DNA from: Chromatiales bacterium | Lineage (GTDB): Bacteria; Pseudomonadota; Gammaproteobacteria; JAGRGH01 | Reading direction: 5' to 3' | Length of the DNA: 64,000 nt | Assembly (NCBI GenBank): GCA_020445605.1 | Contig: JAGRGH010000057.1 | Location: forward strand, 1-64,000 | Shown here: piece by piece, positions 56,569 through 64,000 of the stretch | Position numbering within the stretch: the first letter of the stretch is position 1 | Layout: every line of letters starts with the position of its first letter | The notes under the pieces: model-generated | What the model was told of the DNA's origin: nothing | What the model saw: only the letters and a program-made list of their open reading frames with translations | Databases searched by the model: none | Made by a program: the position numbers and the translations under genes

Positions 56569-58053
56569 ATGTCGACCACTGAAGCCGCTGAAATCTACCT
56601 GGGTGCCGCCGGCACGGAGCCGCAACGCCTGCTTGCCGCCCTGGCCAACCGTCACGGTCTGATTGCCGGTGCAACGGGCACGGGCAAGACCGTGTCACTG
56701 CAGGTCCTGGCCGAAGGTTTCTCGGCGCTGGGTGTGCCGGTGTTCATGGCCGACGTGAAAGGCGATCTCGCCGGCATCAGTCAGGCCGGCAGCACACATC
56801 CAAAGCTCGAGGAGCGCGCGCGCGTGATCGGGCTCGAGGATTACCGCTACCAGTCGTTCCCGACCGTGTTCTGGGACCTCTACGGCGAACAGGGTCACCC
56901 GGTACGCACCACAGTCTCCGAAATGGGGCCGCTGCTGCTTGCGCGTCTGCTGGAGCTGAACGAAACCCAGGAAGGCGTGCTGAACATCGCGTTTCGCGTC
57001 GCCGACGACGAAGGCCTGCTGCTGCTCGACCTCAACGACCTGCGCGCAATGCTCGGCTTTCTCAGCGACCACGCCAAGGATATCCAGGTGCGCTATGGAA
57101 CCGTCGCGGCGGCCTCGGTCGGTGCAATCCAGCGACGGCTGCTGGTGCTCGAGCAACAGGGCGCCGATCACTTCTTCAGCGAACCGGCGCTGGACCTGCG
57201 TGACCTCATGCGCACGGATTTCGACGGTCGCGGCATGGTGAACGTACTCGCGGCGGACAAGCTCATGCAGTCGCCACGCCTGTACAGCACCTTCCTGCTC
57301 TGGCTGCTGTCGGAGTTGTTCGAACAACTTCCGGAGATCGGCGATCCGCCCAAGCCACGGCTGGTGTTTTTCTTCGACGAGGCACACCTGCTGTTCGACG
57401 AAGCCCCCAAGGCGCTGGTCGACAAGATCGAACAGGTCGTGCGCCTGATCCGCTCCAAGGGGGTCGGCGTGTACTTTGTCACGCAGAACCCGCTCGACGT
57501 GCCCGACTCCGTACTCGCACAGCTCGGCAACCGCGTCCAGCATGCCCTGCGCGCGTTCACCCCACGCGACCAGAAGGCCGTGCGGGCGGCCGCGCAGACG
57601 TTTCGCGCGAACCCCGCGTTCGACGCCGAGCAGGCCATCACCCAGCTGGGCGTTGGTGAGGCACTGGTGTCCACGCTCGAAAAGAAGGGTGTTCCGAGCA
57701 TCGTTCAACGCACGCTGATCCGCCCACCGTCGGGCCGGCTTGGACCGATCACGGCGGAGGAACGCTCGAAGCAGATCAAGACCGGCCCCGTCGCCGGCCG
57801 CTACGAGCGCGAGGTCGATCGCGAATCGGCCTACGAGATCCTGACCGCGCGGGCCGAGGCGGCCCGGAAGGCCGCCGCCGAGGCCGAAGCGAGGGCTCGT
57901 GAAGAGGCCGAGGAACGCAAGTCGACGGGCCGCAGCAGCAATCGCCAGGGCGTCTGGGAGACGATGGCCAAAAGTGTTGCGCGGGCCGTGGGAACCCGGC
58001 TCGGCCGCGATCTGCTGCGTGGCGTGCTGGGCTCCCTCACGCGCAAGCGCTGA
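56569..58053 (+). CDS. HerA-like/DUF853 (YjgR) ATPase
   Basis: A 494-residue protein with Walker [17 protein letters not shown], Walker [18 protein letters not shown] and the sensor [15 protein letters not shown]. These match the YjgR/DUF853 family of HerA/FtsK-type ATPases. The C-terminus is a helical Ala/Glu/Arg-rich stretch ([21 protein letters not shown]). Probably a DNA- or protein-translocating enzyme; the exact role is unknown. It is a single gene with its own terminator. Confidence 0.9.
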   Translation: MSTTEAAEIYLGAAGTEPQRLLAALANRHGLIAGATGTGKTVSLQVLAEGFSALGVPVFMADVKGDLAGISQAGSTHPKLEERARVIGLEDYRYQSFPTVFWDLYGEQGHPVRTTVSEMGPLLLARLLELNETQEGVLNIAFRVADDEGLLLLDLNDLRAMLGFLSDHAKDIQVRYGTVAAASVGAIQRRLLVLEQQGADHFFSEPALDLRDLMRTDFDGRGMVNVLAADKLMQSPRLYSTFLLWLLSELFEQLPEIGDPPKPRLVFFFDEAHLLFDEAPKALVDKIEQVVRLIRSKGVGVYFVTQNPLDVPDSVLAQLGNRVQHALRAFTPRDQKAVRAAAQTFRANPAFDAEQAITQLGVGEALVSTLEKKGVPSIVQRTLIRPPSGRLGPITAEERSKQIKTGPVAGRYEREVDRESAYEILTARAEAARKAAAEAEARAREEAEERKSTGRSSNRQGVWETMAKSVARAVGTRLGRDLLRGVLGSLTRKR

Positions 58054-58195
58054 TCGTTCATTCGCAACGGTCGCGCGCGCCGGGTCATTTGTCAGGAATT
58101 GCAAATTCCCCGGCCAGACCCTTGGCCGCGGACGGGCCGGTTTCGATAATGAGTCGCGAGAACGGTTCACTGTTCTCGCAATAGCCCCCTGTTGC

Positions 58196-58247
58196 GACCC
58201 GCCCCCGGCCCCTCCCGACCCCCAAATGCCGGAGCGGGTCTTTTTTT
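58196..58247 (+). terminator. Intrinsic terminator after the HerA-like gene
   Basis: Stem arms gacccgc (58196–58202) and gcgggtc (58234–58240), with inner ccgg pairing, are followed by seven T. It sits 143 bases after the stop. Confidence 0.7.
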
Positions 58248-58680
58248 GAACGCTGATCAAGCCGTCCGGGCTTGACAGCTCTACGAAAACGAAAAAATGT
58301 CATTTTTCGTTTTCTCTCATTTTCTCCGGCTTGCTGCCGTCGAAAATGGCGGCACCTCCCTGTGCCGCGGACATTCGTGGCCCCGCCCACAATCTCGCGT
58401 AGAACACGCTGATCAATCTTTGAACGCTGATCAAGCCGTCCGGGCTTGACAGCTCTACGAAAACGAAAAAATGTCATTTTTCGTTTTCTCTCATTTTCTC
58501 CGGCTTGCTGCCGTCGAAATGGCGGCACCTCCCTGTGCCGCGGAAATCCGCGGCCCCGCCCACAATCTCGCGTAGAACATGCTGATCAATCATTGAACGC
58601 TGATCATTCCGTCGAAGGATTGCCAGCTTCACGCAGACGAAAATCGCGGTTTTTCGTTTTTCCCACCATGCCCCGCCGTC
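58245..58680. repeat. Tandem array of ~174-bp units (two full, one degenerate)
   Basis: Unit 1 is 58245–58418, unit 2 is 58419–58591, and a diverged part-unit runs from 58592 to about 58680. Each starts tgaacgctgatca and contains a nearly perfect palindrome (aaaacgaaaaaatg / catttttcgtttt), then tctcattttctccggcttgctg and a GC-rich part. No gene is apparent in either strand. The AT-rich palindrome contrasts with the GC-rich surroundings. Confidence 0.88.
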
Positions 58681-58875
58681 CACGCGCATATCTCGATAAC
58701 AATCCGACCCCGGCCCCCTTCTCCGGGAACCGTTTCCCCGGCGTGAATGCGTTGGCAATTCTCTATAGCCGCACGTCGCACGCTGCGGGACCCAAAATGT
58801 TGCGCAATCGTGGGATCAGCGGTCGCCCGTCGTGTAGCATGCTCGACCGTCAGTCAAGCAAACGTGGATGGGAGA

Positions 58876-59616
58876 ATGTCAGCGAGAAGAATCTTGAGTC
58901 CGGCCGCAGCGTTCGTGCTGGCGCTTTGTGCCCCTTCCGCCCGAGCGACGCTTTTGGACGACGGCGGATTTGACGCCGCAACTTCAGGTTCGCAGACCAG
59001 TAACAGCAACTGGGTTCTGACCACTAATTTCCCCGACACCACCAACGCCGGCGCCCAGTTTCAAACGGGTTTTGCCAACGCCAACAACACGGGCGTCGGC
59101 GGCACGCAGCCTCCCGGCACGGGCACCGGTATATGGATCAGGTCATTCGAAGGCAACCAGGGTGAAGGCGGTGATCCACTGGTCAATGCGGATATCACGC
59201 AAAGCATTCTGGCGCCGTTCACCGGAAACTACAGCCTAACCTTCGTGGTTGGGCGCGAATCCAACTTCAGCGCGGACCAATTCGGGGTGACCCTGTTCTC
59301 CAGCGGGACCGGCGGCTCGGCCAGCGTCGACCTTCGTGCGGCGGTTATTCCCGACGGCAATCTCGGTGGCGCGGCATCGGGGAACCCCGGGGGGACACTG
59401 TTCAACCTGTTTCTGTTCGGCGTCAGCGCCGGGGACACCCTGACCGTCAGTGGTTTCGTCGTCAACGGGCGGGACTCGTTGCTGGTCGGTGGCCAGTCGG
59501 CCTTTCTGGACAACTTCGAGTTGAACGGCGTAGCGACGGCTCCAGTACCCAGCGCGTTTGCGTTACTCGCGCTCGGCGGCCTGCTGCTGGGCGTGACGGC
59601 GCGCCGGCTGGTTTAG
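58876..59616 (+). CDS. PEP-CTERM-like exported protein
   Basis: A 246-residue protein. A signal peptide (SPAAAFVLALCAPSARA) precedes a beta-sandwich-like mature part rich in Gly, Asn and Ser (LLDDGGFDAATSGSQTSNSNW; GNYSLTFVVGRESNF; FLDNFELNGV), as in surface proteins with a carbohydrate-binding-like fold. The tail APVPSAFALLALGGLLLGVT plus ARRLV has the PEP-CTERM layout. It is probably an exosortase substrate. No sigma-54 site was found upstream, unlike the other three larger tail proteins. The ATG at 58876 follows a ggatgggag site. Confidence 0.75.
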   Translation: MSARRILSPAAAFVLALCAPSARATLLDDGGFDAATSGSQTSNSNWVLTTNFPDTTNAGAQFQTGFANANNTGVGGTQPPGTGTGIWIRSFEGNQGEGGDPLVNADITQSILAPFTGNYSLTFVVGRESNFSADQFGVTLFSSGTGGSASVDLRAAVIPDGNLGGAASGNPGGTLFNLFLFGVSAGDTLTVSGFVVNGRDSLLVGGQSAFLDNFELNGVATAPVPSAFALLALGGLLLGVTARRLV

Positions 59617-59774
59617 TGGCGGGGTCTTTGGCTCAGCTCAGCCAGCGGCATGCCTGCTACCTGAGAAAAGGGGCCAGGTTCGAATTTCTTTGCTCGCCCC
59701 CCAAGGTCCTGACCACACGGCGCACCGCGCCGAGTGCGAACAACGCCCCTCCGGCGCATAACATAGTGCGCACC

Positions 59775-59819
59775 TAGGGCCTGTTCACACTGCGCCAAGC
59801 GCAGCGTGAACAGGCCCTA
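59775..59819. repeat. Perfect 14-base-arm hairpin
   Basis: Arms tagggcctgttcac and gtgaacaggcccta, with inner tgcgc/gcgca pairing. A matching single arm is found from 24739. It could be a REP-type element or terminator. The 155 bases before it hold no recognisable gene. Confidence 0.75.
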
Positions 59820-59857
59820 AGACCGCGCCGGCAACCTCATCGCGCTTGCCTGCACCC

Positions 59858-59964
59858 GGCAGGTAGTTGAAAGAGGCGCATCCATCGCCTATCCAAGACG
59901 CAACCGAAAAGCGCGGTTTTCGGTGGATCACGGGCCGTTGAAAAGAGAATTTCAACAGCCTGCC
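59858..59964. repeat. Dispersed palindromic element, copy C (107 bp)
   Basis: Ends ggcaggtagttgaaa and tttcaacagcctgcc form terminal inverted repeats. The inner core caaccgaaaagcgcggtttt is conserved with copies A and B, though the right arm of the hairpin is altered (cggtggatc). It lies between the PEP-CTERM-like gene and the ferric-reductase-like gene, 48 bases upstream of the latter's start. Confidence 0.85.
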
Positions 59965-60012
59965 AGAGCTGGTAACTTGGCAGGTCCGCAAACCTGCCGT
60001 CGGAGCGGAACC

Positions 60013-61323
60013 TTGCGCGCGATCCTCCTGTGGAGCGGTGTCTATCTCGCGCTCGTGCTGGCGCCACTGGTCGCCCTGCTCGTCGGCCCGGCGCCACGGG
60101 GCGCCGGTCTTGCCTGGGATTTCGCAATGGCGCTGGGTTTCGCGGCCACCAGTGCCATGGGCCTGCAGTTTCTGCTGACCGCCCGCTTCCGGCGTGCAAG
60201 CGCACCGTTCGGAATCGACATCATTTACTACTTCCACCGCTACATGGCAGTCGTCGTGCTGACGGCGGTCGGCGGCCACTATCTCGTGATCCGCGTCATC
60301 AATCCGGAACTGCTCGACGGCACGAAGCTGACGGATGCGCCTGGATATCTGACGGCCGGGCGGATCGCGACCGTCTGTCTCGTCGCAATCGTCGTGACTT
60401 CGCTGTGGCGCAAGCGACTGCGCATCCCGTACGACGCCTGGCGTATCGCCCACACCTTGCTCGCGGTCGGCGCGTTCGTGCTGGCGATCGTGCATATCCG
60501 GGCCGCTGGACGCCACCTGAACACCCCGATGCAGCAGGTGTTGTGGGGCCTCTATTCGCTGGGCTGGTTGTACCTCGTCATCCACATCCGCGTAATCAAA
60601 CCGTGGCGCATGCACACGCGGCCCTGGCGGGTTGCCGAGGTGCGTACAGAGAGTTTGGACAGTCACACACTCGTGCTCGAACCCGTCGGTCACGCCGGCC
60701 TAAGGTTCCGACCCGGACAGTTCGCTTGGCTGACGCTCGACGCGTCGCCCTGGCGCATGCGCGAGCACCCGTTCTCGATTGCCTCGAGCGCCGAACATCC
60801 AGAACGTATCGAGTTCACGATCAAGGCGCTGGGCGACTTCACGCGCACGATCGGGCCGGACGCGCTCGGCAAGAGCGCCTGTCTCGATGGTCCCTACGGC
60901 GTGTTCAGCGTGGATCGTCATCCCGCCGCAAGTGGTTTTGTGTTCATCGCCGGCGGCGTCGGCATCGCGCCGATCATGTCGATGCTGCGCACGCTGGCGG
61001 AGCGTGGCGACACTCGGCCGATCCGGCTCGTCTATTGCAACCGGCGGGCGGACAATGTTCTGTTTCGTGACGAGATCGATGCGCTGCGCACTCGGCTCGA
61101 CCTCGAGGTCACGCATGTGATCGACGAGCCGCACCAGGCAAAAGACGCCGTGGCCGGTCCAGTCAGCGAGACCACCCTGACGGCGGCGCTTGCACCCGAG
61201 ACGCGCGCGTTCGAGCATTTTCTATGTGGGCCGAAGGCCATGAGCGGGCAGGTACAACAGGCCCTGCACCGACTTGGCGTTCCGGCAGGTCGGGTACATT
61301 TCGAACTCTTCGACATGGCCTGA
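60013..61323 (+). CDS. Ferric-reductase-like transmembrane flavoprotein
   Basis: About 436 residues from a TTG at 60013 that follows a ggag site. The N-terminal half has about six helices with paired histidines (YYFHRYMAVVVL; GGHYLVI; RIAHTLLAVGAFVLAIVHI) for two hemes. The C-terminal half is a ferredoxin-reductase module: FRPGQFAWLTL, FAD-binding REHPFSIASSAE, NAD(P) loop GGVGIAPIMSMLR and the end FLCGPKAM. It moves electrons from NAD(P)H across the membrane; the acceptor is unknown but could be the cytochrome c encoded next. The upstream reading frame comes from repeat copy C and is not counted. Confidence 0.85.
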   Translation: MRAILLWSGVYLALVLAPLVALLVGPAPRGAGLAWDFAMALGFAATSAMGLQFLLTARFRRASAPFGIDIIYYFHRYMAVVVLTAVGGHYLVIRVINPELLDGTKLTDAPGYLTAGRIATVCLVAIVVTSLWRKRLRIPYDAWRIAHTLLAVGAFVLAIVHIRAAGRHLNTPMQQVLWGLYSLGWLYLVIHIRVIKPWRMHTRPWRVAEVRTESLDSHTLVLEPVGHAGLRFRPGQFAWLTLDASPWRMREHPFSIASSAEHPERIEFTIKALGDFTRTIGPDALGKSACLDGPYGVFSVDRHPAASGFVFIAGGVGIAPIMSMLRTLAERGDTRPIRLVYCNRRADNVLFRDEIDALRTRLDLEVTHVIDEPHQAKDAVAGPVSETTLTAALAPETRAFEHFLCGPKAMSGQVQQALHRLGVPAGRVHFELFDMA

Positions 61324-61383
61324 GAATTCACGCAATGACGACTGGCACTACCGTGTACAAGATCATGACGCACCAAGCAACAC

Positions 61384-61812
61384 ATGCGTGAACGCTGGGC
61401 GATCTTGCTTGCCGCGCTGACCGCGCTCCTGATGGTGGCGATGTCGGCACTGTTCGCGCGCGTGCAGAACCCGCCGGCCGTGGCCACGCCGGCAGTGGCG
61501 CAGACACCAGGGCCAGCAGCCGCGCCAGCGCCGGACTCAGTCGTGATCGAGCGCGGACGAAGCGTGTTTCGCGAACAGGGTTGCAGCAGCTGTCATTCCG
61601 CCGCCGGCGAAGGGTTCGGCAGTTCCCTTGATGGCGTTGCCGAACGGCGGTCCGCGGCGGAACTGCGTGCCTGGATCACCGGCGACGACAGCCTGCGCGG
61701 ACAGGCTTCGGACGGGCTGCTCGCGCTCAAGCAGCGCTATCGCGGTCTTGCCGTGGAGGACCTGGACGCACTGGTCGCCTTTTTGTCAGCCTCGCGTCCG
61801 CAGCCCGACTGA
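61384..61812 (+). CDS. Small c-type cytochrome without the usual axial methionine
   Basis: A 142-residue protein. An N-terminal membrane anchor (residues ~6–24) and Pro/Ala linker precede a class I-like cytochrome domain. The heme site is CSSCH (C67, C70, H71). The helix that normally starts with the Met-Pro ligand reads LLALKQRYRGLAVEDLDALVAFL. The mature part has no methionine and no second histidine, so the sixth ligand must be something else (perhaps Lys116) or absent. It is 60 bases after the ferric-reductase-like gene, probably cotranscribed. Confidence 0.83.
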   Translation: MRERWAILLAALTALLMVAMSALFARVQNPPAVATPAVAQTPGPAAAPAPDSVVIERGRSVFREQGCSSCHSAAGEGFGSSLDGVAERRSAAELRAWITGDDSLRGQASDGLLALKQRYRGLAVEDLDALVAFLSASRPQPD

Positions 61813-61858
61813 TCGCCAAGCAGGCGCTGATGGACGCGGGTGTCTCTCCCGGTGGCGG

Positions 61859-63700
61859 TCAGCCCGGCGCGGCGTCGACCAGTTCCGTGGTCTCGTTGGC
61901 GCAGCGCACATGCCGCGCGAACCCGACGTCGTCCGGGAAGGTCTGCGCGATCACCCAGACCTGACGCAGTTCACCACTCAGTTTCGGCAGCGCCTCGAGC
62001 GCGGAACGCATGCGCGTTTCATCGAAGAACGCAAACGGCTCGTCCAGGAACGCAAACTGCGGACCGCGGATCGCGGCATCGATGAGTTCCTGGGACAGGG
62101 CGAGCCGCACCGCGAGCATGATCTGGCGCTGGGTGCCGCTGGAGACCTCGTCGAGGTTCATGAAGTCGCGTTTCTCGGTCGAGAACACGCGCACGTCGAG
62201 TCGTTCGTCGACCTGCAGGTGTTCATAACGTCCCTGCGTGAACAGCGGCAGCGAGCGCCCGACCCAGTCGCGGATGTGCGCGTTGAACTGCTTGGAGACG
62301 GTACGCGCCGCGCCACTGAGCAGGTCCACGGCGAGTTCCCGCGTACGGACCCGGGCGAGATGCTCGTTGCTGCGCCGCTGCAGGTCTTCGGCGGCCTGCT
62401 CGATGTCGCGCGCTCGGGCAAGGCGGGCCTGCTCCTCGGCGATGGCTGCATCGCAGCGTTCAACCTCGGCGGCAAACGTCGCACGATCTTCGGCGAGCGC
62501 GGCGAACAGCGCGTTGCATTCGACCGCTGCCCGATCCGGCGCGAGCGCCATGGCCCGGGCCGCGGCAAAGCGCTCGCGCGCACCGGCACGATCGTAGGCC
62601 GCGCGCCCGGTCGGCTCCTCGCCATCAGCATCATTGCCGGCGTCGCCATCGCCGGCCTGGTCCAGCCAGCCCAGCGCGGCGTCGGCCTCGTCGCAGAGCG
62701 CGGCGCCGGCTGTCGCAAAGCCCTTGGCGCGACGCGCTGCACCGTTCGCGGCCACCGCGGCGATCAGCCACAACACGGTGGCGACTCCGGCGACCGGCAG
62801 GAGGTACGGCAGGTACTGATCCCAGTTCGGGATGTTCGCGCCCAACCAGGGCCCGACCGGATCATTCGGCATGAACCGCCCCAGACCGAGAATCGCCCAG
62901 CCGGCGATCGCGATCAGCGCGGCGAGCCAGGCGAGCGCACTCCAGCGGCCCTTCGTCGCGCGCGCCGTCGCATGGCCGCGTGCGGCCTGCGGGTAGTCGG
63001 CAACGGCCTTCGAGACGCCTTCGGTGCGCGCATCGATCTCCGCGACCGCATCGGCAAACGGCTGCCGCTCGGCTTCGAGGGCGGCGAGTTGCGCCGGGTC
63101 AATGTTCAGCTCGCGCAGCGCCTCGACCATCGCCTCGCGCTCCTCGCGCGCACGGGCGATCGCATCCTGTTCCGCCGGAATGCTCGCGAAAATGGCTTCA
63201 CTGACGCGCTCGAAACTCGCCACCCCGGCCATGGCCTTCACGGCCTGCGAGTGCGGCTGCGGTGTGGTCATCTCGCGCTGGGCGAGATAGAACGATTCGA
63301 CGAACTCCGGGTAGGCAAAGCCGATCAGGTCGGCAAGCGCGGCGTCCACGACCTCCACGCCGCGGGCCATGGCGTGTTCGGGATGATCGAGATCGATGAG
63401 CTGCGCGCCGCGATTGCCCTCGTGGTCCAGATAGCGCGTGACGCGAAAACGCCCGCGTTCCGTGGCGAATTCCACGGCCGCGCTGGCGCGCGTCGCGCCC
63501 CAGCGGATGACCTTGGTGATGTCCCGGTCGCCGAGCGAGAACGTGCGTCCGAACAGCGCGAAGCAGACCGTTTCGCCGATCGTGCTCTTGCCGGACTCGT
63601 TGCGGCCGGACACCGCGATCACGCCCTGCGCGGGCAGGTCGCGCAGCGCCAGGTGGCGATACTTCAGACAGTCGTGCGACTCGATGCCCGTAATGATCAC
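61859..63700 (-). CDS. Rad50/YhaN-like ATPase with two membrane segments
   Basis: A 613-residue protein starting with GTG at 63700. The N-terminal ATPase half has Walker A GRNESGKST and FYLAQREMTTPQ. In place of a long coiled coil there are two hydrophobic segments (LAWLAALIAIAGWAILGLG; YLPYLLPVAGVATVLWLIAAV). The C-terminal half has the signature VSSGTQRQIMLAVRLALS and Walker B FAFLDEPFAFFD. This plan resembles YhaN of the YhaO/YhaN nuclease pair. The role in DNA repair is inferred. Its start overlaps the small upstream gene by four bases (GTGA). Confidence 0.83.
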   Translation of the reverse strand: MIITGIESHDCLKYRHLALRDLPAQGVIAVSGRNESGKSTIGETVCFALFGRTFSLGDRDITKVIRWGATRASAAVEFATERGRFRVTRYLDHEGNRGAQLIDLDHPEHAMARGVEVVDAALADLIGFAYPEFVESFYLAQREMTTPQPHSQAVKAMAGVASFERVSEAIFASIPAEQDAIARAREEREAMVEALRELNIDPAQLAALEAERQPFADAVAEIDARTEGVSKAVADYPQAARGHATARATKGRWSALAWLAALIAIAGWAILGLGRFMPNDPVGPWLGANIPNWDQYLPYLLPVAGVATVLWLIAAVAANGAARRAKGFATAGAALCDEADAALGWLDQAGDGDAGNDADGEEPTGRAAYDRAGARERFAAARAMALAPDRAAVECNALFAALAEDRATFAAEVERCDAAIAEEQARLARARDIEQAAEDLQRRSNEHLARVRTRELAVDLLSGAARTVSKQFNAHIRDWVGRSLPLFTQGRYEHLQVDERLDVRVFSTEKRDFMNLDEVSSGTQRQIMLAVRLALSQELIDAAIRGPQFAFLDEPFAFFDETRMRSALEALPKLSGELRQVWVIAQTFPDDVGFARHVRCANETTELVDAAPG

Positions 63701-63873
63701 AGCACGCCCTCGCCTTCGAGCCCGCCGAGCTTGTTGAGCACGAGTTCCACGGCCGCGTCGTAAAGCTGCGGGTCGAAGTCGTCGTCGGCATTCTCGCGAC
63801 GTTCGCGCTCGGCAGCGGCGTATTCGCTGAACTTCTGCGCGGACACCGCGCGCTTGGGGTCGGCCTGTGTCAT
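63697..63873 (-). CDS. 58-residue protein coupled to the Rad50/YhaN-like ATPase
   Basis: A short charged protein (MTQADPKRAVSAQKFSEYAA...DDDFDPQLYDAAVELVLNKL) with two predicted helices and no known family. Its stop overlaps the ATPase start, so production is coupled. The ATG at 63873 was chosen because it follows cattcgaatg-type purine-rich sequence (ggaggc, on the minus strand); 29 further open codons upstream have no support. Confidence 0.7.
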   Translation of the reverse strand: MTQADPKRAVSAQKFSEYAAAERERRENADDDFDPQLYDAAVELVLNKLGGLEGEGVL

Positions 63874-63927
63874 TCGAATGCCTCCTGAGCGATTCAATAC
63901 TCGCAATTCACAAGGGAAGCTCTGATC

Positions 63928-63946
63928 GATCCATCCCGGATGGATC
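63928..63946. other. Short perfect inverted repeat
   Basis: gatccatcc and ggatggatc flank a single c, with ctct/agag outside. It is probably a hairpin in the leader of, or between, the minus-strand genes. Confidence 0.5.
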
Positions 63947-63956
63947 AGAGGTTCGA

Positions 63957-64000
63957 TCAATATTTCGCCATGGCCGGATCCACGTCCCGCGCCCAGCCAT
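63957..64000 (-). CDS. Possible C-terminal end of an upstream gene
   Basis: On the minus strand the last bases read GWARDVDPAMAKY followed by TGA. This could be the tail of a gene, for example the nuclease partner expected beside a YhaN-like ATPase. Only 13 codons are visible, so this is weak. Confidence 0.25.
   Translation of the reverse strand, partial: GWARDVDPAMAKY

Noticed and set aside
56695-58260. Long minus-strand open frame opposite the HerA-like gene
   Set aside because: Antisense to a clear ATPase with Walker motifs; composition is that of a shadow frame.
58245-58680. CRISPR array
   Set aside because: Units are ~174 bases and repeated throughout, without short repeats separated by unique spacers, and no cas gene is nearby.
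58770-58790. Sigma-54 promoter upstream of the PEP-CTERM-like gene at 58876 (tggcaattctctatagc)
   Set aside because: The GG–GC spacing is wrong (two bases too long) for an RpoN site.
59923-60012. N-terminal extension of the ferric-reductase-like protein
   Set aside because: Comes from repeat copy C; the TTG at 60013 has a ribosome site and begins the first membrane helix.
61628-63763. 711-codon plus-strand open frame opposite the YhaN-like ATPase
   Set aside because: The minus-strand protein has complete ATPase motifs; this frame has none.

Overview
The window is about 64 kb of GC-rich chromosome from a Gram-negative bacterium, most probably a gammaproteobacterium. The evidence is the block miaB–phoH–ybeY–corC–lnt, then leuS–lptE with ybeL divergent from leuS, together with argC–DUF6776–bactofilin–erpA, cbpA–cbpM and yggX. 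No rRNA, tRNA or CRISPR array was seen. The species cannot be named from this sequence.

Layout. 1–5.7 kb: edge of a REP-associated transposase, a glycosyltransferase–methyltransferase fusion, a very large flavin/iron-sulfur oxidoreductase and a YqhA-type membrane protein. 5.8–17.4 kb: housekeeping genes (cbpAM, erpA, bactofilin, argC, a ClC channel, a DctPQM TRAP transporter, DUF4126, hemJ, yggX, prmC). 17.5–26.9 kb: an accessory region with exported proteins, three of them carrying exosortase-type C-terminal tails. It also holds a CCAEP-tail radical SAM/ATP-grasp pair and an exported two-gene operon of unknown function. 27–31.5 kb: a dienelactone hydrolase and a three-gene ACP–MBOAT–adenylation operon that looks like dltC-dltB-dltA without dltD. 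31.5–36.8 kb: two exported proteins sharing a C-terminal module, a P460-type cytochrome, a periplasmic cupin and a membrane protein. 37–41 kb: a polyamine ABC transporter (potF-A-H-I). 41–51.4 kb: the lptE–leuS and lnt–miaB core, interrupted by a sterol-desaturase-like gene and a 56-residue exported micro-protein. 51.4–58 kb: tandem TPR-sulfotransferases, a PDC sensor protein and a HerA-like ATPase. 58–64 kb: tandem repeats, another PEP-CTERM-like protein, a ferric-reductase-like flavoprotein with a cytochrome c, and a membrane-spanning Rad50/YhaN-like ATPase.

Three signals stand out. (1) Three of the four larger genes with exosortase-type tails have a sigma-54 (-24/-12) promoter match 58–83 bp upstream of the start, which suggests one RpoN-controlled surface-protein regulon. 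(2) Three dispersed copies of a 107–170 bp palindromic element with terminal inverted repeats are present; one copy supplies the stop codons of the two convergent genes around it. (3) Several compact uncharacterised modules occur: the CCAEP radical SAM + ATP-grasp pair, the Dlt-like operon without DltD, and the exported operon with an internally duplicated domain. Functions of these modules are inferred from family resemblance only.
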